This document shows positions 1 through 8,944 of a stretch of DNA of 64,000 nucleotides, piece after piece (the stretch's first letter is position 1; the number at the start of each line of letters is the position of its first letter). The notes below the pieces were generated by a model. The model ran no database searches. It was not told the origin of the DNA and worked only from the letters and a program-made list of their open reading frames with translations. Source of the DNA: Chryseobacterium paridis (GTDB lineage Bacteria; Bacteroidota; Bacteroidia; Flavobacteriales; Weeksellaceae); contig NZ_JAENHK010000010.1 in NCBI RefSeq assembly GCF_016595215.1, positions 1,411,390 to 1,475,389 of the forward strand, read 5' to 3'. The position numbers and the translations under genes were made by a program.

Positions 1-2137
1 GAATTAAAGACTGAACATCAATAACCTCTGAAGAGATTCCTAATTTTTCCAATTCTTCTGCAGCTTCCATAACGATTCTCCATGTAGAACCATACGTTAC
101 TAATGTAACATCCTTTCCTTCTTTCGTTACTTCAATTTTCCCTACAGGAACTGTAAATTCACCTAAGTTATCTGGCTGTTTTTCTTTTAATCGATATCCG
201 TTCAGACATTCAACAATAACTGCCGGATCATCACTTTGAAGCATGGTATTATAGAATCCGGCTGCTTTTGTAAGGTTTCTAGGAACAAGTACAAGAATTC
301 CTTTTGAAAGGTTAAGAATTCCAGCCATAGGAGAACCTGAATGCCAAACACCTTCTAATCTATGTCCTCTTGTTCTGATAATTACAGGAGCTTTCTGTCC
401 TCCTTTCGTTCTGTACTGAACCGTTGCCAAATCATCACTCATCCCCTGAATACAATATAAAATGTAATCAAGGTACTGGATTTCAGCGATAGGTCTTAGC
501 CCTCTCATTGCCATACCAATTCCCTGACCTAAAATAGTAGCTTCACGGATACCTGTATCTGCAACACGAACTTCACCATATTTCTCCTGCATCCCTTCCA
601 ACCCTTGGTTTACATCACCGATATTTCCGGCGTCCTCACCAAAGACAAGTGTTTCAGGATATTTTTCGAATATTTTATCAAAATTGTTTCTTACCACTAC
701 TCTACCATCTACATCTTCTGAGCTGTCAGAATACACAGGTTTAACCTCTTTAATATTTTCAGCTTTCCATTGAGACTGAGAATAAAGATGAGAAGAATAA
801 TTGTCTTTTTCTACTTCAAAAACCTCATTATACTTTTGTATCAATTGGTTTCTTTCTGCAGTATTTGATCCTCTTGTCGCTAACAGAGATTTTCTAACCA
901 AATGGAAAATATCTTTCTTAGCTTTAGAGATTAATTTATTAAACTGAGCAATATAGTTTTCAATTTCTGCATTTTGTCCTTTAAGATTTTCCACTAAAGG
1001 TAAAACAGACTTCGACAAATCTGAAATGGTATTCTGGTAATTTTCCCAAGCCACTTTCTGACCTGCTTTTACCATTTTTTTAGCCTCTTCATCAATTGCC
1101 TCTAATTCTTCTGCTGTTGCAATAACCTCTTCTTTTCCTTCAATTTCAATTGAATAGTTTAAAATCCATTCTTTGAATTTTATCAATCCATCAAAATCTG
1201 CTTCCCATGAAAGACGCTCTTCATTCTTATATCTTTCGTGAGAACCTGAAGTAGAGTGACCTTGTGGTTGGGTAACTTCAATTACATGTACTACCACAGG
1301 AACACTTTCAGTTCTTGCAAAATGTTCTGCTCTTGCGTAAGCATCCAATAAAGCAGGATAATCCCAAGCTTTTACCTGAATAATCTCACAGCCCTGATTT
1401 TCTCCTTCTTTTCTTTGAAAGCCACTTAGCATTTCAGAAATATCTGCTTTAGCTCTCTGGTTTTTCGTAGGAACAGATATTCCATATCCATCATCCCAGA
1501 TTGAAACAATCATCGGAACCTGAAGAGCACATGCTGCGTTCAGTGTTTCCCAGAAATGACCTTCTGCAGTAGAAGCATCCCCAATAGTTCCAAAAGCAAT
1601 TTCGTTTCCGTCTTTTGAGAATTTTTCTGAACCATCAAATTTTACGGACTTGTATATTTTAGAAGCTTGTGCCAATCCTAATAATCTCGGCATTTGTCCT
1701 GCTGTAGGAGAAATATCAGAAGAAATATTTTTCTGAGCCATCAAATCTTTCCAGCTTCCATCTTCATTTAAACTTCTTGTCGCGAAGTGACCGTTCATCT
1801 GTCTTCCCGCTGATGCAGGCTCTCTCTCTACGCTGGTATCTGCGTATAACTGTGCAAAAAAGCTTTCAACCGTTAAAGCATCTACAGATAAGGCAAAAGT
1901 CTGGTCTCTGTAGTATCCTGAACGGAAGTCTCCATTTCTGAAAACTTTCGCCATTGCCAGCTGTGGTAATTCTTTACCATCACCGAAGATCCCAAATTTA
2001 GCTTTTCCTGTAAGAACTTCTCTTCTACCCAGGTAAGACATTTCACGAGAAATTCTCCCTAATTTATAGTCTTCAAGTATTTGATTTTTAAAATCTTGAA
2101 AGGAAATCTTCTGTGTTTCAATATAGGTTGTTTGCAT
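1..2137 (-). CDS. Alpha-ketoacid dehydrogenase E1, fused alpha and beta subunits (3' end outside window)
   Basis: This is the thiamine-diphosphate E1 component of a 2-oxoacid dehydrogenase complex (branched-chain or pyruvate type), which decarboxylates the oxoacid and transfers the acyl group to the E2 lipoyl domain. Reading from ATG at 2137 gives an open frame to the window edge (about 712 codons). The N-terminal half carries the alpha-subunit TPP region (GTIGDASTAEGHFWE, then DDGYGISVP). The second half carries beta-subunit features (GEDAGNIGDVNQGLEG, then ADTGIREATILGQGIGMA, and EVIDVQSL at the edge). Fusion of both subunits in one chain of about 800 residues is usual in Flavobacteriia. 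The C terminus is missing only because the window ends. Substrate preference cannot be read from the sequence. The family call is secure. Confidence 0.93.
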   Translation of the reverse strand, partial: MQTTYIETQKISFQDFKNQILEDYKLGRISREMSYLGRREVLTGKAKFGIFGDGKELPQLAMAKVFRNGDFRSGYYRDQTFALSVDALTVESFFAQLYADTSVEREPASAGRQMNGHFATRSLNEDGSWKDLMAQKNISSDISPTAGQMPRLLGLAQASKIYKSVKFDGSEKFSKDGNEIAFGTIGDASTAEGHFWETLNAACALQVPMIVSIWDDGYGISVPTKNQRAKADISEMLSGFQRKEGENQGCEIIQVKAWDYPALLDAYARAEHFARTESVPVVVHVIEVTQPQGHSTSGSHERYKNEERLSWEADFDGLIKFKEWILNYSIEIEGKEEVIATAEELEAIDEEAKKMVKAGQKVAWENYQNTISDLSKSVLPLVENLKGQNAEIENYIAQFNKLISKAKKDIFHLVRKSLLATRGSNTAERNQLIQKYNEVFEVEKDNYSSHLYSQSQWKAENIKEVKPVYSDSSEDVDGRVVVRNNFDKIFEKYPETLVFGEDAGNIGDVNQGLEGMQEKYGEVRVADTGIREATILGQGIGMAMRGLRPIAEIQYLDYILYCIQGMSDDLATVQYRTKGGQKAPVIIRTRGHRLEGVWHSGSPMAGILNLSKGILVLVPRNLTKAAGFYNTMLQSDDPAVIVECLNGYRLKEKQPDNLGEFTVPVGKIEVTKEGKDVTLVTYGSTWRIVMEAAEELEKLGISSEVIDVQSLI

Positions 2138-2140
2138 AGC

Positions 2141-2148
2141 CAAATATA
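2141..2148 (-). promoter_or_regulatory. -7 promoter element of the E1 gene
   Basis: Read on the minus strand this is TATATTTG, a perfect match to the Bacteroidota -7 consensus TAnnTTTG. It ends only 3 nt before the ATG at 2137, so the transcript would start at or next to the start codon. No good -33 TTG was found at the usual spacing, so this rests on the -7 match alone. Confidence 0.45.
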
Positions 2149-2261
2149 AAAATTTTTAGTTCTAGAAGTATTTTGCTAATATACACTTTTTAAATTAATT
2201 TTAATTTTTAATAATCTTTTTTAAAAATTTGATAATAACAGAAATTGTGTTTTATTTTGAA

Positions 2262-2269
2262 TAAATTTG
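2262..2269 (+). promoter_or_regulatory. -7 promoter element of the 97-aa membrane protein gene
   Basis: TAAATTTG matches TAnnTTTG exactly and ends 5 nt before the only in-frame ATG of the gene at 2275. A TTG at 2245-2247 lies 14 nt upstream, shorter than the usual 17-21. The predicted start of transcription would fall on or beside the ATG, implying a leaderless or nearly leaderless mRNA. Confidence 0.45.
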
Positions 2270-2274
2270 TATAA

Positions 2275-2568
2275 ATGGAAAAAAAGTCACCCCATATATT
2301 AAATGCATCCAGCAATCTTTTAGGGTTTTCTCTGATTATAATCACTTCATTGAAAATCACTAAAATCAGTGGCAGTACGTATCTGGACGAATTTGCCGGA
2401 GTGGCATGTATTCTTTTTGCATGCAGTTGTTTCTTTTCCTTTCTTGCCATAAGAACACACAACGAAAAACGGGAAACCAAGTTTGAAAATATTGCAGATT
2501 ATTTATTTTTAATTGCCTTATTTTGCATAGTCTTAGCTGTTGTAATCGTGACAATAAGAATAATGTAA
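2275..2568 (+). CDS. Small membrane protein of unknown function
   Basis: A 97-residue protein that I do not recognise. It has three hydrophobic segments: about residues 13-30 (LLGFSLIIITSLKI), 40-60 (AGVACILFACSCFFSFLAI) and 74-95 (YLFLIALFCIVLAVVIVTI). A short charged loop (THNEKRETKFEN) separates the second and third, so three membrane helices are likely. The gene is monocistronic and divergent from the E1 gene. The promoter match directly before the ATG, and the absence of another in-frame Met near the N terminus, support this start. The antisense frame over the same bases is judged a shadow. Function unknown. Confidence 0.65.
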   Translation: MEKKSPHILNASSNLLGFSLIIITSLKITKISGSTYLDEFAGVACILFACSCFFSFLAIRTHNEKRETKFENIADYLFLIALFCIVLAVVIVTIRIM

Positions 2569-2764
2569 GTATTTATTCGTAAATCTACTATAAACATCAA
2601 AAACAATTAGTAGGAAACTTCAATGTATCTTTATAATCGAATTCGCTTTATTTGAGGATAATTTGAAGAAACAGACATTTACACATCCTATACTGGTAAA
2701 TGAATACAATATAGAATTATGCAAATTATAAAAGTGATGATGTTGAAGGGGCAGATAATGAGTT

Positions 2765-3742
2765 TTAAAATTTCCTCTCAATCACATAATCCAGCATACT
2801 GTGTAATGATCTTTTAGCTTCTGAGTCCGGAAATTCATTGAGAAGATCTTTCGCTTTTTGTTGAAAATCTTTCATCACAGAGATAGCATAATCTAAACCA
2901 CCTGAACTTTTCACAAAAGCAATGAGTTCTTTTACACGTTTTTGATCGTTGTTATACCGTTTTATGGTATTGAAAAAATACTTTCTGTCTTTTTCACCCG
3001 CAATTTTTAAGGCGTGAATCAGAGGTAGCGTCATCTTTTGTTCTTTAATATCTATACCAACCGGTTTTCCTATAACATTAGAACTCAAATAATCGAATAA
3101 ATCATCTTTAATCTGAAATGCCATTCCTGTGTAAGTTCCGAAATCCTGCATTCTTTTGGCAAGCTTTTCGTCTACACTGTTAGATAACACTCCGACCTCA
3201 CAACAAGCAGCAATCAATGTTGCTGTTTTCTGACGGATGATCTCATAGTAAACGTCTTCTGTAATATCAAGCTTTCTGGCTTTTTCCAATTGAAGAAGTT
3301 CTCCTTCAGACATTTCTCTGATGGTTCTGGAAATTACTGAAAGTAAATCGTAGTCTTTATGATCTGTAGAAAGTAGAACTGATTTTGATAATAAATAATC
3401 TCCTACCAAAACTGCAATTTTATTTTTCCATAATGCATTAATGGAAAAAAAGTTTCGTCTCTTAAAGCTTTCATCTACGACATCATCATGAACTAATGTC
3501 GCCGTATGGATCAATTCGATCATGGAAGCTCCACGGTAGGTCTTTTCATTGACATCTCCAACGAGCTTGGCACACAGAAATACAAACATTGGGCGCATCT
3601 GTTTTCCTTTAGTAGTAACAATGAAACGGGTTACTTTATCTAATAAGGGAACTTTACTCTGCATTGATTCATAAAACTTCTCTTCGAAAAGTTTCATTTC
3701 CTCATTAATCGGATGCTTGATTTCTTCTACAATATTTGCCAA
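2765..3742 (-). CDS. Polyprenyl diphosphate synthase (trans-isoprenyl, IspB-like)
   Basis: This enzyme condenses isopentenyl diphosphate onto allylic diphosphates to make the long polyprenyl chain, in Bacteroidota usually the menaquinone side chain. At 325 residues it has normal family length. The first Asp-rich motif is DDVVD at residues 86-90 (context LVHDDVVD). The second is DDLFD at 213-217 (context FQIKDDLFDY). Basic substrate-binding residues appear in GKQMRP near residue 46-51. It starts at ATG 3742, with TATCTTTG (minus strand, 3787-3780) as a likely -7 element about 38 nt upstream. Final chain length cannot be predicted from what is visible. The gene stands alone between unrelated minus-strand genes. 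Confidence 0.95.
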   Translation of the reverse strand: MANIVEEIKHPINEEMKLFEEKFYESMQSKVPLLDKVTRFIVTTKGKQMRPMFVFLCAKLVGDVNEKTYRGASMIELIHTATLVHDDVVDESFKRRNFFSINALWKNKIAVLVGDYLLSKSVLLSTDHKDYDLLSVISRTIREMSEGELLQLEKARKLDITEDVYYEIIRQKTATLIAACCEVGVLSNSVDEKLAKRMQDFGTYTGMAFQIKDDLFDYLSSNVIGKPVGIDIKEQKMTLPLIHALKIAGEKDRKYFFNTIKRYNNDQKRVKELIAFVKSSGGLDYAISVMKDFQQKAKDLLNEFPDSEAKRSLHSMLDYVIERKF

Positions 3743-3779
3743 AATCTATGAGTGATGGATAAATAATTATTAATATGCA

Positions 3780-3787
3780 CAAAGATA
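3780..3787 (-). promoter_or_regulatory. -7 promoter element of the polyprenyl synthase gene
   Basis: The minus strand reads TATCTTTG, an exact TAnnTTTG match, 38 nt before the ATG. No -33 TTG was seen at normal spacing. Confidence 0.45.
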
Positions 3788-3816
3788 ATTTTTTTCGGGT
3801 AATTTTAGTAGAAAAT

Positions 3817-4695
3817 TCAATCTTTGAATTCTTCTTTTGGAATAAAGTACAGGCTCTGTTTTACAGTTCCCAATGGATATCTGAATTTTTCACCCGAAAT
3901 ATAGAGCCCTTTATCATCCACTGCGATCCCTTCAATCTGTCCAATTGAGGTAGAACTTCCTAAATAATAATGTTTTGATCTTTCTTTAAAAAAAATCCCA
4001 GGCTCAGTCTCATTAAATACATCCAGGAAAACTTCCGTCTTCTTTGTATAGCCGACTAAATAAAGTTTTTTATCAAAATAAGAGGCATCCGTTACAACAA
4101 AATCAGTTTTAAAGGTTTCTACTTTTTCAGCTTTTTGCTGTTTGAAAATCTCCGGATCAATAGTATAATGTGAAGTTGCTTTCGACGCCCATTCTTTAGT
4201 GAAAATATGGAGTTTCCCATTCAGATAGATCATAGCTTCTGCATCAAAGTCATTATTGGTATTTTTTGAAATAAATTCCTTCTGTTCGGGATAATAAAAA
4301 GAAATTGTTTTGATCAGATCATTCCTTAAACTATCATTAGAGAAAGGGACTTTGTAAATTTCAAGATCTTTTCGGGTGCCCGTATTATTTCCGAAATCGC
4401 CTATATAAAAATTATTCCCATCATTTGTCAGGGCTTCCCAATCCTTATTTTTAGCTTTAATTTTAAAAACATTTACAACATTTCCGGATTTTTTATCTAT
4501 CTCAAAAAGCTCAGGACTATTGCCACTATCATTAAAAGTATAGAGCTTTCCATTAAAGAAATTCAACCCTGAAGTTTCCTGAATCTGATCTTCAAGAAAA
4601 GCTATTCTGTATTTTTTTATTTTAAAGAAATCAGCCTGTTGAGAAAAACCTGCCTGAAAAACAAGCACTGCAAAAATGAGGATAACCTTTTTCAT
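3817..4695 (-). CDS. Secreted protein of unknown function, probably beta-propeller-like
   Basis: A 292-residue protein beginning with a clear Sec signal peptide (MKKVILIFAVLVFQAGFSQ, cleavage near residue 19). The mature part is a series of short beta-strand units: ETSGLNFFNGKLYTFNDSGN, NDGNNFYIGDFGNN, FDAEAMIYLNGKLHIFTKEW, TDASYFDKKLYLVGYTKK and IEGIAVDDKGLYISGEKF. These recur every 40-50 residues in the manner of a propeller, and the shape is reminiscent of SdiA-regulated or esterase-like phytase-type propellers. I cannot assign a reaction. No lipobox and no type IX sorting domain are visible at the C terminus. It lies 74 bp from the polyprenyl synthase start and may be independently transcribed. 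Confidence 0.7.
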   Translation of the reverse strand: MKKVILIFAVLVFQAGFSQQADFFKIKKYRIAFLEDQIQETSGLNFFNGKLYTFNDSGNSPELFEIDKKSGNVVNVFKIKAKNKDWEALTNDGNNFYIGDFGNNTGTRKDLEIYKVPFSNDSLRNDLIKTISFYYPEQKEFISKNTNNDFDAEAMIYLNGKLHIFTKEWASKATSHYTIDPEIFKQQKAEKVETFKTDFVVTDASYFDKKLYLVGYTKKTEVFLDVFNETEPGIFFKERSKHYYLGSSTSIGQIEGIAVDDKGLYISGEKFRYPLGTVKQSLYFIPKEEFKD

Positions 4696-4793
4696 ACTAT
4701 AAAAATACGATTTTCGTTACAATTGATCGTTTTTTGAAATAAAAATTGAATCATAGGTTTTGGCTAAAGCCGATGGATTTTATTTCACAAAAA

Positions 4794-4811
4794 AACGGGC
4801 TAAAGCCCGTT
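4794..4811 (-). terminator. Intrinsic terminator after the first sterol-desaturase-family gene
   Basis: The perfect stem AACGGGCTTTAGCCCGTT (minus strand) is followed by a T run (plus-strand A run 4788-4795), 30 nt beyond the stop codon at 4841. A second copy of the core, GGCTAAAGCC, sits at 4762-4771. The same two-part arrangement recurs at 16019-16073. Confidence 0.8.
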
Positions 4812-4840
4812 CCTATTGATTGACCTTAATTTGATAAGGT

Positions 4841-5767
4841 CTATGCTGACTTTCTATGTTGTCTACGAGCTTTCCTTGCAAAATAATCTTTTTGATACTG
4901 TCTTACCGTTTTTCCGGTACCATCATGCCTCCACCCTGGTGAGTTGAAAATATAATTGATCCTGTCTGAAAATTTCAAACCGGGCTGTTTAATATCTTTC
5001 CATATTTTTCTCCATTCGTAAAACAAAACAGTATCAGGTTTATTGTCCGGCATTTTAGGATAGATACCATATTTAACCGGGATATTGGGATCTTCTTTTT
5101 CAAAAGTTCCAAACATTTTATCCCAGATGATCAGGCACATTCCCATATTTCTATCCAGATATTTAATATTACAGGCATGATGTACCCGATGGTGGGAAGG
5201 CGTTACTAAAATATGCTCTAAGAATCCCATCTTTTTTACAGTTTGAGTATGAACCCATGTCCCATATACCTGGCCAATAGCATACACAACCATAATATGC
5301 CATGGATTAAAACCTAAAAAGGCAAGCGGAGAAAAATATAAATACCTATAAAGGGGCTGTAATACCGGACTTCTGAATCCGGTGGTAAGATTAAAGTATT
5401 CCGAATTATGGTGAGTAATATGAACCGCCCAAAAAGCTCTCGAATGATGATCGACATAGTGAAGTACATAATATGCGAAGTCAGTAATGACGAAACAGAT
5501 CAGCCAATACCAGATTGTAAAATCCCATGAAAAAAGACGGTGATTGTAAAAGAAAAACATCACTCCCATTGCAAAAACCTTCATGATCAGATCCAAACCA
5601 AAGTTCAGCAATGCTAAAAAAACGCTTGTTGCTACATCTTTTTTATCATAGAGTTTAGCCTCAGAAACGTGGCTATAGATCATTTCGGCTAAAATAACGG
5701 TAGCATGAAAGGGAATTGCCCAGGCATAGACATTTTCTAATCCATCTTCACCCAAAAAGTAGTTCAT
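4841..5767 (-). CDS. Sterol desaturase / fatty acid hydroxylase family membrane protein (copy 1)
   Basis: A di-iron membrane enzyme of the fatty acid hydroxylase superfamily, expected to hydroxylate or desaturate a lipid. At 308 residues it has the His clusters of the family: HYVDHH and HITHH near residues 122-140, and HHRVHH near 195-200. Hydrophobic helices run through the N-terminal third (for example FLALLNFGLDLIMKVFAMGVMF). The substrate is unknown; Bacteroidota relatives are linked to hydroxylated lipids or carotenoids. A close paralogue lies at 30168-31133; the two are clearly alignable end to end. Start at ATG 5767, with a -7 element 18 nt upstream. Confidence 0.88.
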   Translation of the reverse strand: MNYFLGEDGLENVYAWAIPFHATVILAEMIYSHVSEAKLYDKKDVATSVFLALLNFGLDLIMKVFAMGVMFFFYNHRLFSWDFTIWYWLICFVITDFAYYVLHYVDHHSRAFWAVHITHHNSEYFNLTTGFRSPVLQPLYRYLYFSPLAFLGFNPWHIMVVYAIGQVYGTWVHTQTVKKMGFLEHILVTPSHHRVHHACNIKYLDRNMGMCLIIWDKMFGTFEKEDPNIPVKYGIYPKMPDNKPDTVLFYEWRKIWKDIKQPGLKFSDRINYIFNSPGWRHDGTGKTVRQYQKDYFARKARRQHRKSA

Positions 5768-5784
5768 TATTTACTAGTTTTGTG

Positions 5785-5792
5785 CAAAGGTA
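5785..5792 (-). promoter_or_regulatory. -7 promoter element of the first sterol-desaturase-family gene
   Basis: The minus strand reads TACCTTTG, an exact TAnnTTTG match, 18 nt before the ATG at 5767. Confidence 0.5.
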
Positions 5793-5842
5793 GGGTATTA
5801 TAAAAATCAGAAATCTATTTTTGCTAATTTTTTAAGGAAATT

Positions 5843-6877
5843 TTAATCGGTAACTTTATTGGCTAATTGTCCGCATGCAGCATCTATATCTCCACCACGG
5901 CTTTTTCTGATCATTACCGTAATACCGGCATTTTCAAGTTGACGAACATAATTATCCTCTGCTTGTTTGTTGCATTGGTCATATTTACCATCCCCAATTG
6001 GATTATATTGGATAAGATTAACTTTAGAAGGGACCTGCTTACAATATTTGATTAGGGCTTTAATATCTTCATCGCCATCGTTAATACCTTTCCATACGCA
6101 GTACTCAAAAGTAATTGTGTTACCTGTTTTTTTATACCAATATTGAAGCGCTTCCATGATATCAGTTAATGGAAACTTATCAGAAAACGGCATAATCTCA
6201 TTACGTTTGGATTCTATAGCTGAATGCAGAGATAAAGCTAGTTTTACCCTCAATTCATCATCTGCCAACATCTTGATCATTTTTGGAATTCCAGATGTCG
6301 AAACTGTGATTCTTCTTGGAGACATTCCTAAACCTTCTGGTTGGGTAATTTTTCGGATCGCCTCAACTACATTTTTGTAATTCATCATCGGCTCCCCCAT
6401 TCCCATAAAAACAATATTGGTAAGAGGTCTGTCAAAGTACATTTTACTTTGATTGTCGATAAGAGCGACCTGATCTACGATTTCAGCAACTTCAAGATTC
6501 CTCATTCTCTTCAGTCTTGCTGTAGCACAGAACTCGCAGTTTAATGAACATCCAACTTGTGAAGAAACACAAGCAGTCGTTCTTGTTTCTGTAGGAATCA
6601 AAACTGATTCTACCATTAAACCATCGTGAAGCTTAACCCCATTTTTAATGGTTCCGTCTGTACTTTTTTGAAGCAGGTCGACGGATACGGGATTGATGGT
6701 ATATTCTGCTGAAATTTTATCACGAAGCTGTTTTGAAAGATTCGTCATTTCATCAATAGAATGGAGGTTTTTACTCCACAACCAGTCATAGACCTGTTTC
6801 GCACGAAACGGCTTTTCGCCTAAAGTCAAAAAATAGTCTTTAAGCTGATCTAGTGATAAAGTTCGAATATCTTTCAT
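5843..6877 (-). CDS. rlmN: 23S rRNA (adenine2503-C2)-methyltransferase RlmN
   Basis: A radical-SAM enzyme that methylates C2 of A2503 in 23S rRNA, and in some bacteria A37 of tRNAs. At 344 residues it has normal length. The iron-sulfur CxxxCxxC motif is C110, C114, C117 (GCSLNCEFC). A GEPMMN motif (MGMGEPMMNYKNV) and the C-terminal substrate-methylated cysteine C335 (DIDAACGQLAN) are present, so the active site looks intact. It lies 77 bp downstream of queA on the same strand and could be cotranscribed. The intervening bases hold a long hairpin, described separately. Confidence 0.97.
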   Translation of the reverse strand: MKDIRTLSLDQLKDYFLTLGEKPFRAKQVYDWLWSKNLHSIDEMTNLSKQLRDKISAEYTINPVSVDLLQKSTDGTIKNGVKLHDGLMVESVLIPTETRTTACVSSQVGCSLNCEFCATARLKRMRNLEVAEIVDQVALIDNQSKMYFDRPLTNIVFMGMGEPMMNYKNVVEAIRKITQPEGLGMSPRRITVSTSGIPKMIKMLADDELRVKLALSLHSAIESKRNEIMPFSDKFPLTDIMEALQYWYKKTGNTITFEYCVWKGINDGDEDIKALIKYCKQVPSKVNLIQYNPIGDGKYDQCNKQAEDNYVRQLENAGITVMIRKSRGGDIDAACGQLANKVTD

Positions 6878-6901
6878 GATAGGTAATAGGTGGTAGATAG
6901 T

Positions 6902-6938
6902 AGGTAGCAGGTGGTAAGAGAACTTTTACCTGCTACCT
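6902..6938. repeat. Inverted repeat between queA and rlmN
   Basis: AGGTAGCAGGT at 6902-6912 pairs perfectly with ACCTGCTACCT at 6928-6938. It is flanked by degenerate copies of the same word (AGGTAATAGGTGGTAG at 6890-6905). The hairpin occupies most of the 77-bp gap. It has no T run in either direction, so it is not an ordinary terminator; it resembles a short intergenic palindromic repeat. Confidence 0.6.
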
Positions 6939-6954
6939 GATATCTAATATCTTA

Positions 6955-8004
6955 TTAAAGTATTAACATTGCATCACCGTAAGAATAGAATTTATACTTT
7001 TCTTTTACGGCTTCTTCATAGGCATGCATTACGAAATCTCTTCCTGCAAATGCTGCAATCATCATAATTAATGTAGATTTCGGTGTGTGGAAGTTAGTGA
7101 TCATTGAGTTAGCAACTCCAAAATCGTGAGGTGGATAAATGAATTTATTTGTCCAACCGTTGAATGCAGAGATTTTTTTGTTTGAAGAAACTGAAGTTTC
7201 CAATGCTCTCATTGTTGTAGTACCTACAGCACAAACTCTTCTGTGCGCATCTACTGCTCTGTTAATGATCTCAGCATTTTTCTCATCGATGATAATCTCT
7301 TCAGATTCCATTTTATGTTTAGAAAGATCTTCAACTTCAATTGGGTTAAAAGTTCCTAAACCAACATGAAGGGTAACCTCAGCAAAATCAATTCCTTTGA
7401 TTTCCAATCTCTTCATCAAGTGCTTTGAGAAGTGTAACCCTGCAGTAGGTGCTGCTACAGCTCCTTCAATTTTTGCATAGATCGTTTGGTATCTTTCTGC
7501 ATCTTCAGGCTCTACTGCTCTTTTGATATATTTTGGAAGTGGAGTTTCTCCCAATTCTTTTAATTTTGTTCTGAACTCATCATAAGAACCGTCAAATAAG
7601 AATCTTAAAGTTCTTCCTCTTGAAGTTGTATTATCAATAACCTCAGCTACTAAAGATTCATCTTCAGTAAAGAATAATTTATTCCCAATTCTTATTTTTC
7701 TTGCAGGATCTACCAATACATCCCAAACACGAGTTTCTTTGTCTAGTTCTCTTAAAAGGAATACTTCAATCTTAGCACCTGTCTTTTCTTTATTTCCATA
7801 AAGACGTGCAGGAAAAACTTTTGTATTATTGAAAATAAATAAGTCATTCTCATCGAAATAATCTACTACATCTTTAAACAACTTGTGTTCTATAGTTTGA
7901 GTTTTTCTATCAAGAACCATTAGTCTGGCATCATCTCTGTGCTCAGATGGGTGTTCTGCCAATAACTCATCAGGAAGGTCAAAATTAAAATCGGATGTTT
8001 TCAT
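6955..8004 (-). CDS. queA: tRNA preQ1(34) S-adenosylmethionine ribosyltransferase-isomerase QueA
   Basis: It transfers the ribosyl part of SAM to preQ1 at the tRNA wobble position, making epoxyqueuosine. At 349 residues it matches the family along its length: the N-terminal [24 protein letters not shown], then [23 protein letters not shown], and the C-terminal [19 protein letters not shown]. The start at ATG 8004 is supported by a two-part promoter about 56 nt upstream. rlmN follows on the same strand, and both genes act on RNA modification. Confidence 0.97.
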   Translation of the reverse strand: MKTSDFNFDLPDELLAEHPSEHRDDARLMVLDRKTQTIEHKLFKDVVDYFDENDLFIFNNTKVFPARLYGNKEKTGAKIEVFLLRELDKETRVWDVLVDPARKIRIGNKLFFTEDESLVAEVIDNTTSRGRTLRFLFDGSYDEFRTKLKELGETPLPKYIKRAVEPEDAERYQTIYAKIEGAVAAPTAGLHFSKHLMKRLEIKGIDFAEVTLHVGLGTFNPIEVEDLSKHKMESEEIIIDEKNAEIINRAVDAHRRVCAVGTTTMRALETSVSSNKKISAFNGWTNKFIYPPHDFGVANSMITNFHTPKSTLIMMIAAFAGRDFVMHAYEEAVKEKYKFYSYGDAMLIL

Positions 8005-8059
8005 TTTTTTAAATTACGGTTTAAAAATTATTGAAATTACAAGTGTAATTTTCGGAGTG

Positions 8060-8091
8060 CAAATATACGACATTGAATACCCCTTTGTCAA
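8060..8091 (-). promoter_or_regulatory. Promoter of queA (TTG, N21, TATATTTG)
   Basis: On the minus strand TTG (8091-8089) precedes TATATTTG (8067-8060) by 21 nt. This is a good fit to the Bacteroidota -33/-7 promoter. The predicted leader is about 50 nt. Confidence 0.6.
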
Positions 8092-8183
8092 GTATTATTT
8101 TATAAAGCTATCAAATGGTTAATAATCACCATCCAATTCAATGTAAAAAAGATGTAATTTGGCTTCCTAAAAAATTACTAATT

Positions 8184-8876
8184 ATGAGCAAGTATTCATT
8201 GGAATCATTCATAAATGAAACAAAAGAAAATCCGCAGGAGAGAGATTATTTTGAACTTGAAAAACCTCAGCTTTTAGAGATCAATCTTAATAACCAATCG
8301 GTTTGGACCAAAAGAGGCAGTATGGTTGGCTACATTGGAAATATCAATTTTGAAAGACAGGGTATGTTAGCCGGAGGCATTGGAAATCTTTTGAAAAAAG
8401 CGATTAGTGGTGAAGGAACGAGATTGATGAAAGCAGAAGGTACCGGAAAGCTGTATGTGGCTGATTCAGGAAAAAAAGTTCGTATCCTTTATCTAAATAA
8501 TGAAGCGTTGTGTGTAAATGGCAATGATGTTCTGGCGCATGAGCAAAGTATAAAGAGCGATATTACCATGCTAAAAAGTATTGCAGGCATGCTATCCGGT
8601 GGACTATTCCAGGTGAAGCTTTCAGGAACCGGACATGTTGCTATTACTACTCATGGAGAACCATTAACTCTTATGATAACTCCGGATAATCCGGTTTTTA
8701 CAGATCCCAATGCAACCGTTGCATGGTCTGGAAATTTAACACCTGAATTAAAAACCAATGTTTCTTTTAAAAGCTTAATGGGTAGAGGAAGTGGTGAAGA
8801 GTTCCAGATGAAGTTTTCAGGAAACGGATGGGTTCTTATCCAACCTTATGAGGAAGTATATGCCGTAGAAAAATAA
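8184..8876 (+). CDS. AIM24 family protein
   Basis: A 230-residue protein with the glycine-rich beta structure of the AIM24/TerD-neighbour family: TKRGSMVGYIGNINFERQGM, GEGTRLMKAEGTGKLYVADSG, KLSGTGHVAITTHGEP, FKSLMGRGSGEEFQMKFSGNGWVLIQPYEE. Bacterial members are soluble and poorly characterised. An upstream in-frame ATG at 8115 would add 23 residues (MVNNHHPIQCKK...) that do not look like the family. ATG 8184 is therefore chosen; a sequence close to the -7 consensus (TAATTTGG, 8155-8162) sits between the two candidates. No membrane segment or signal peptide. Confidence 0.85.
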   Translation: MSKYSLESFINETKENPQERDYFELEKPQLLEINLNNQSVWTKRGSMVGYIGNINFERQGMLAGGIGNLLKKAISGEGTRLMKAEGTGKLYVADSGKKVRILYLNNEALCVNGNDVLAHEQSIKSDITMLKSIAGMLSGGLFQVKLSGTGHVAITTHGEPLTLMITPDNPVFTDPNATVAWSGNLTPELKTNVSFKSLMGRGSGEEFQMKFSGNGWVLIQPYEEVYAVEK

Positions 8877-8914
8877 TAGGGTCTAATACAGGTAATTGAT
8901 ATAGCTAAACTCCT

Positions 8915-8922
8915 TATTTTTG
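8915..8922 (+). promoter_or_regulatory. -7 promoter element of the M61 peptidase gene
   Basis: TATTTTTG is an exact TAnnTTTG match, with TTG at 8896-8898 (16-nt spacing), and lies 22 nt before the ATG at 8945. Confidence 0.55.
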
Positions 8923-8944
8923 TTAAGCATTAAAACAAAAGAAA

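Noticed and set aside
8115..8183. Upstream start for the AIM24 gene
   Set aside because: Adds 23 residues unlike the family; the start at 8184 begins the normal N terminus.
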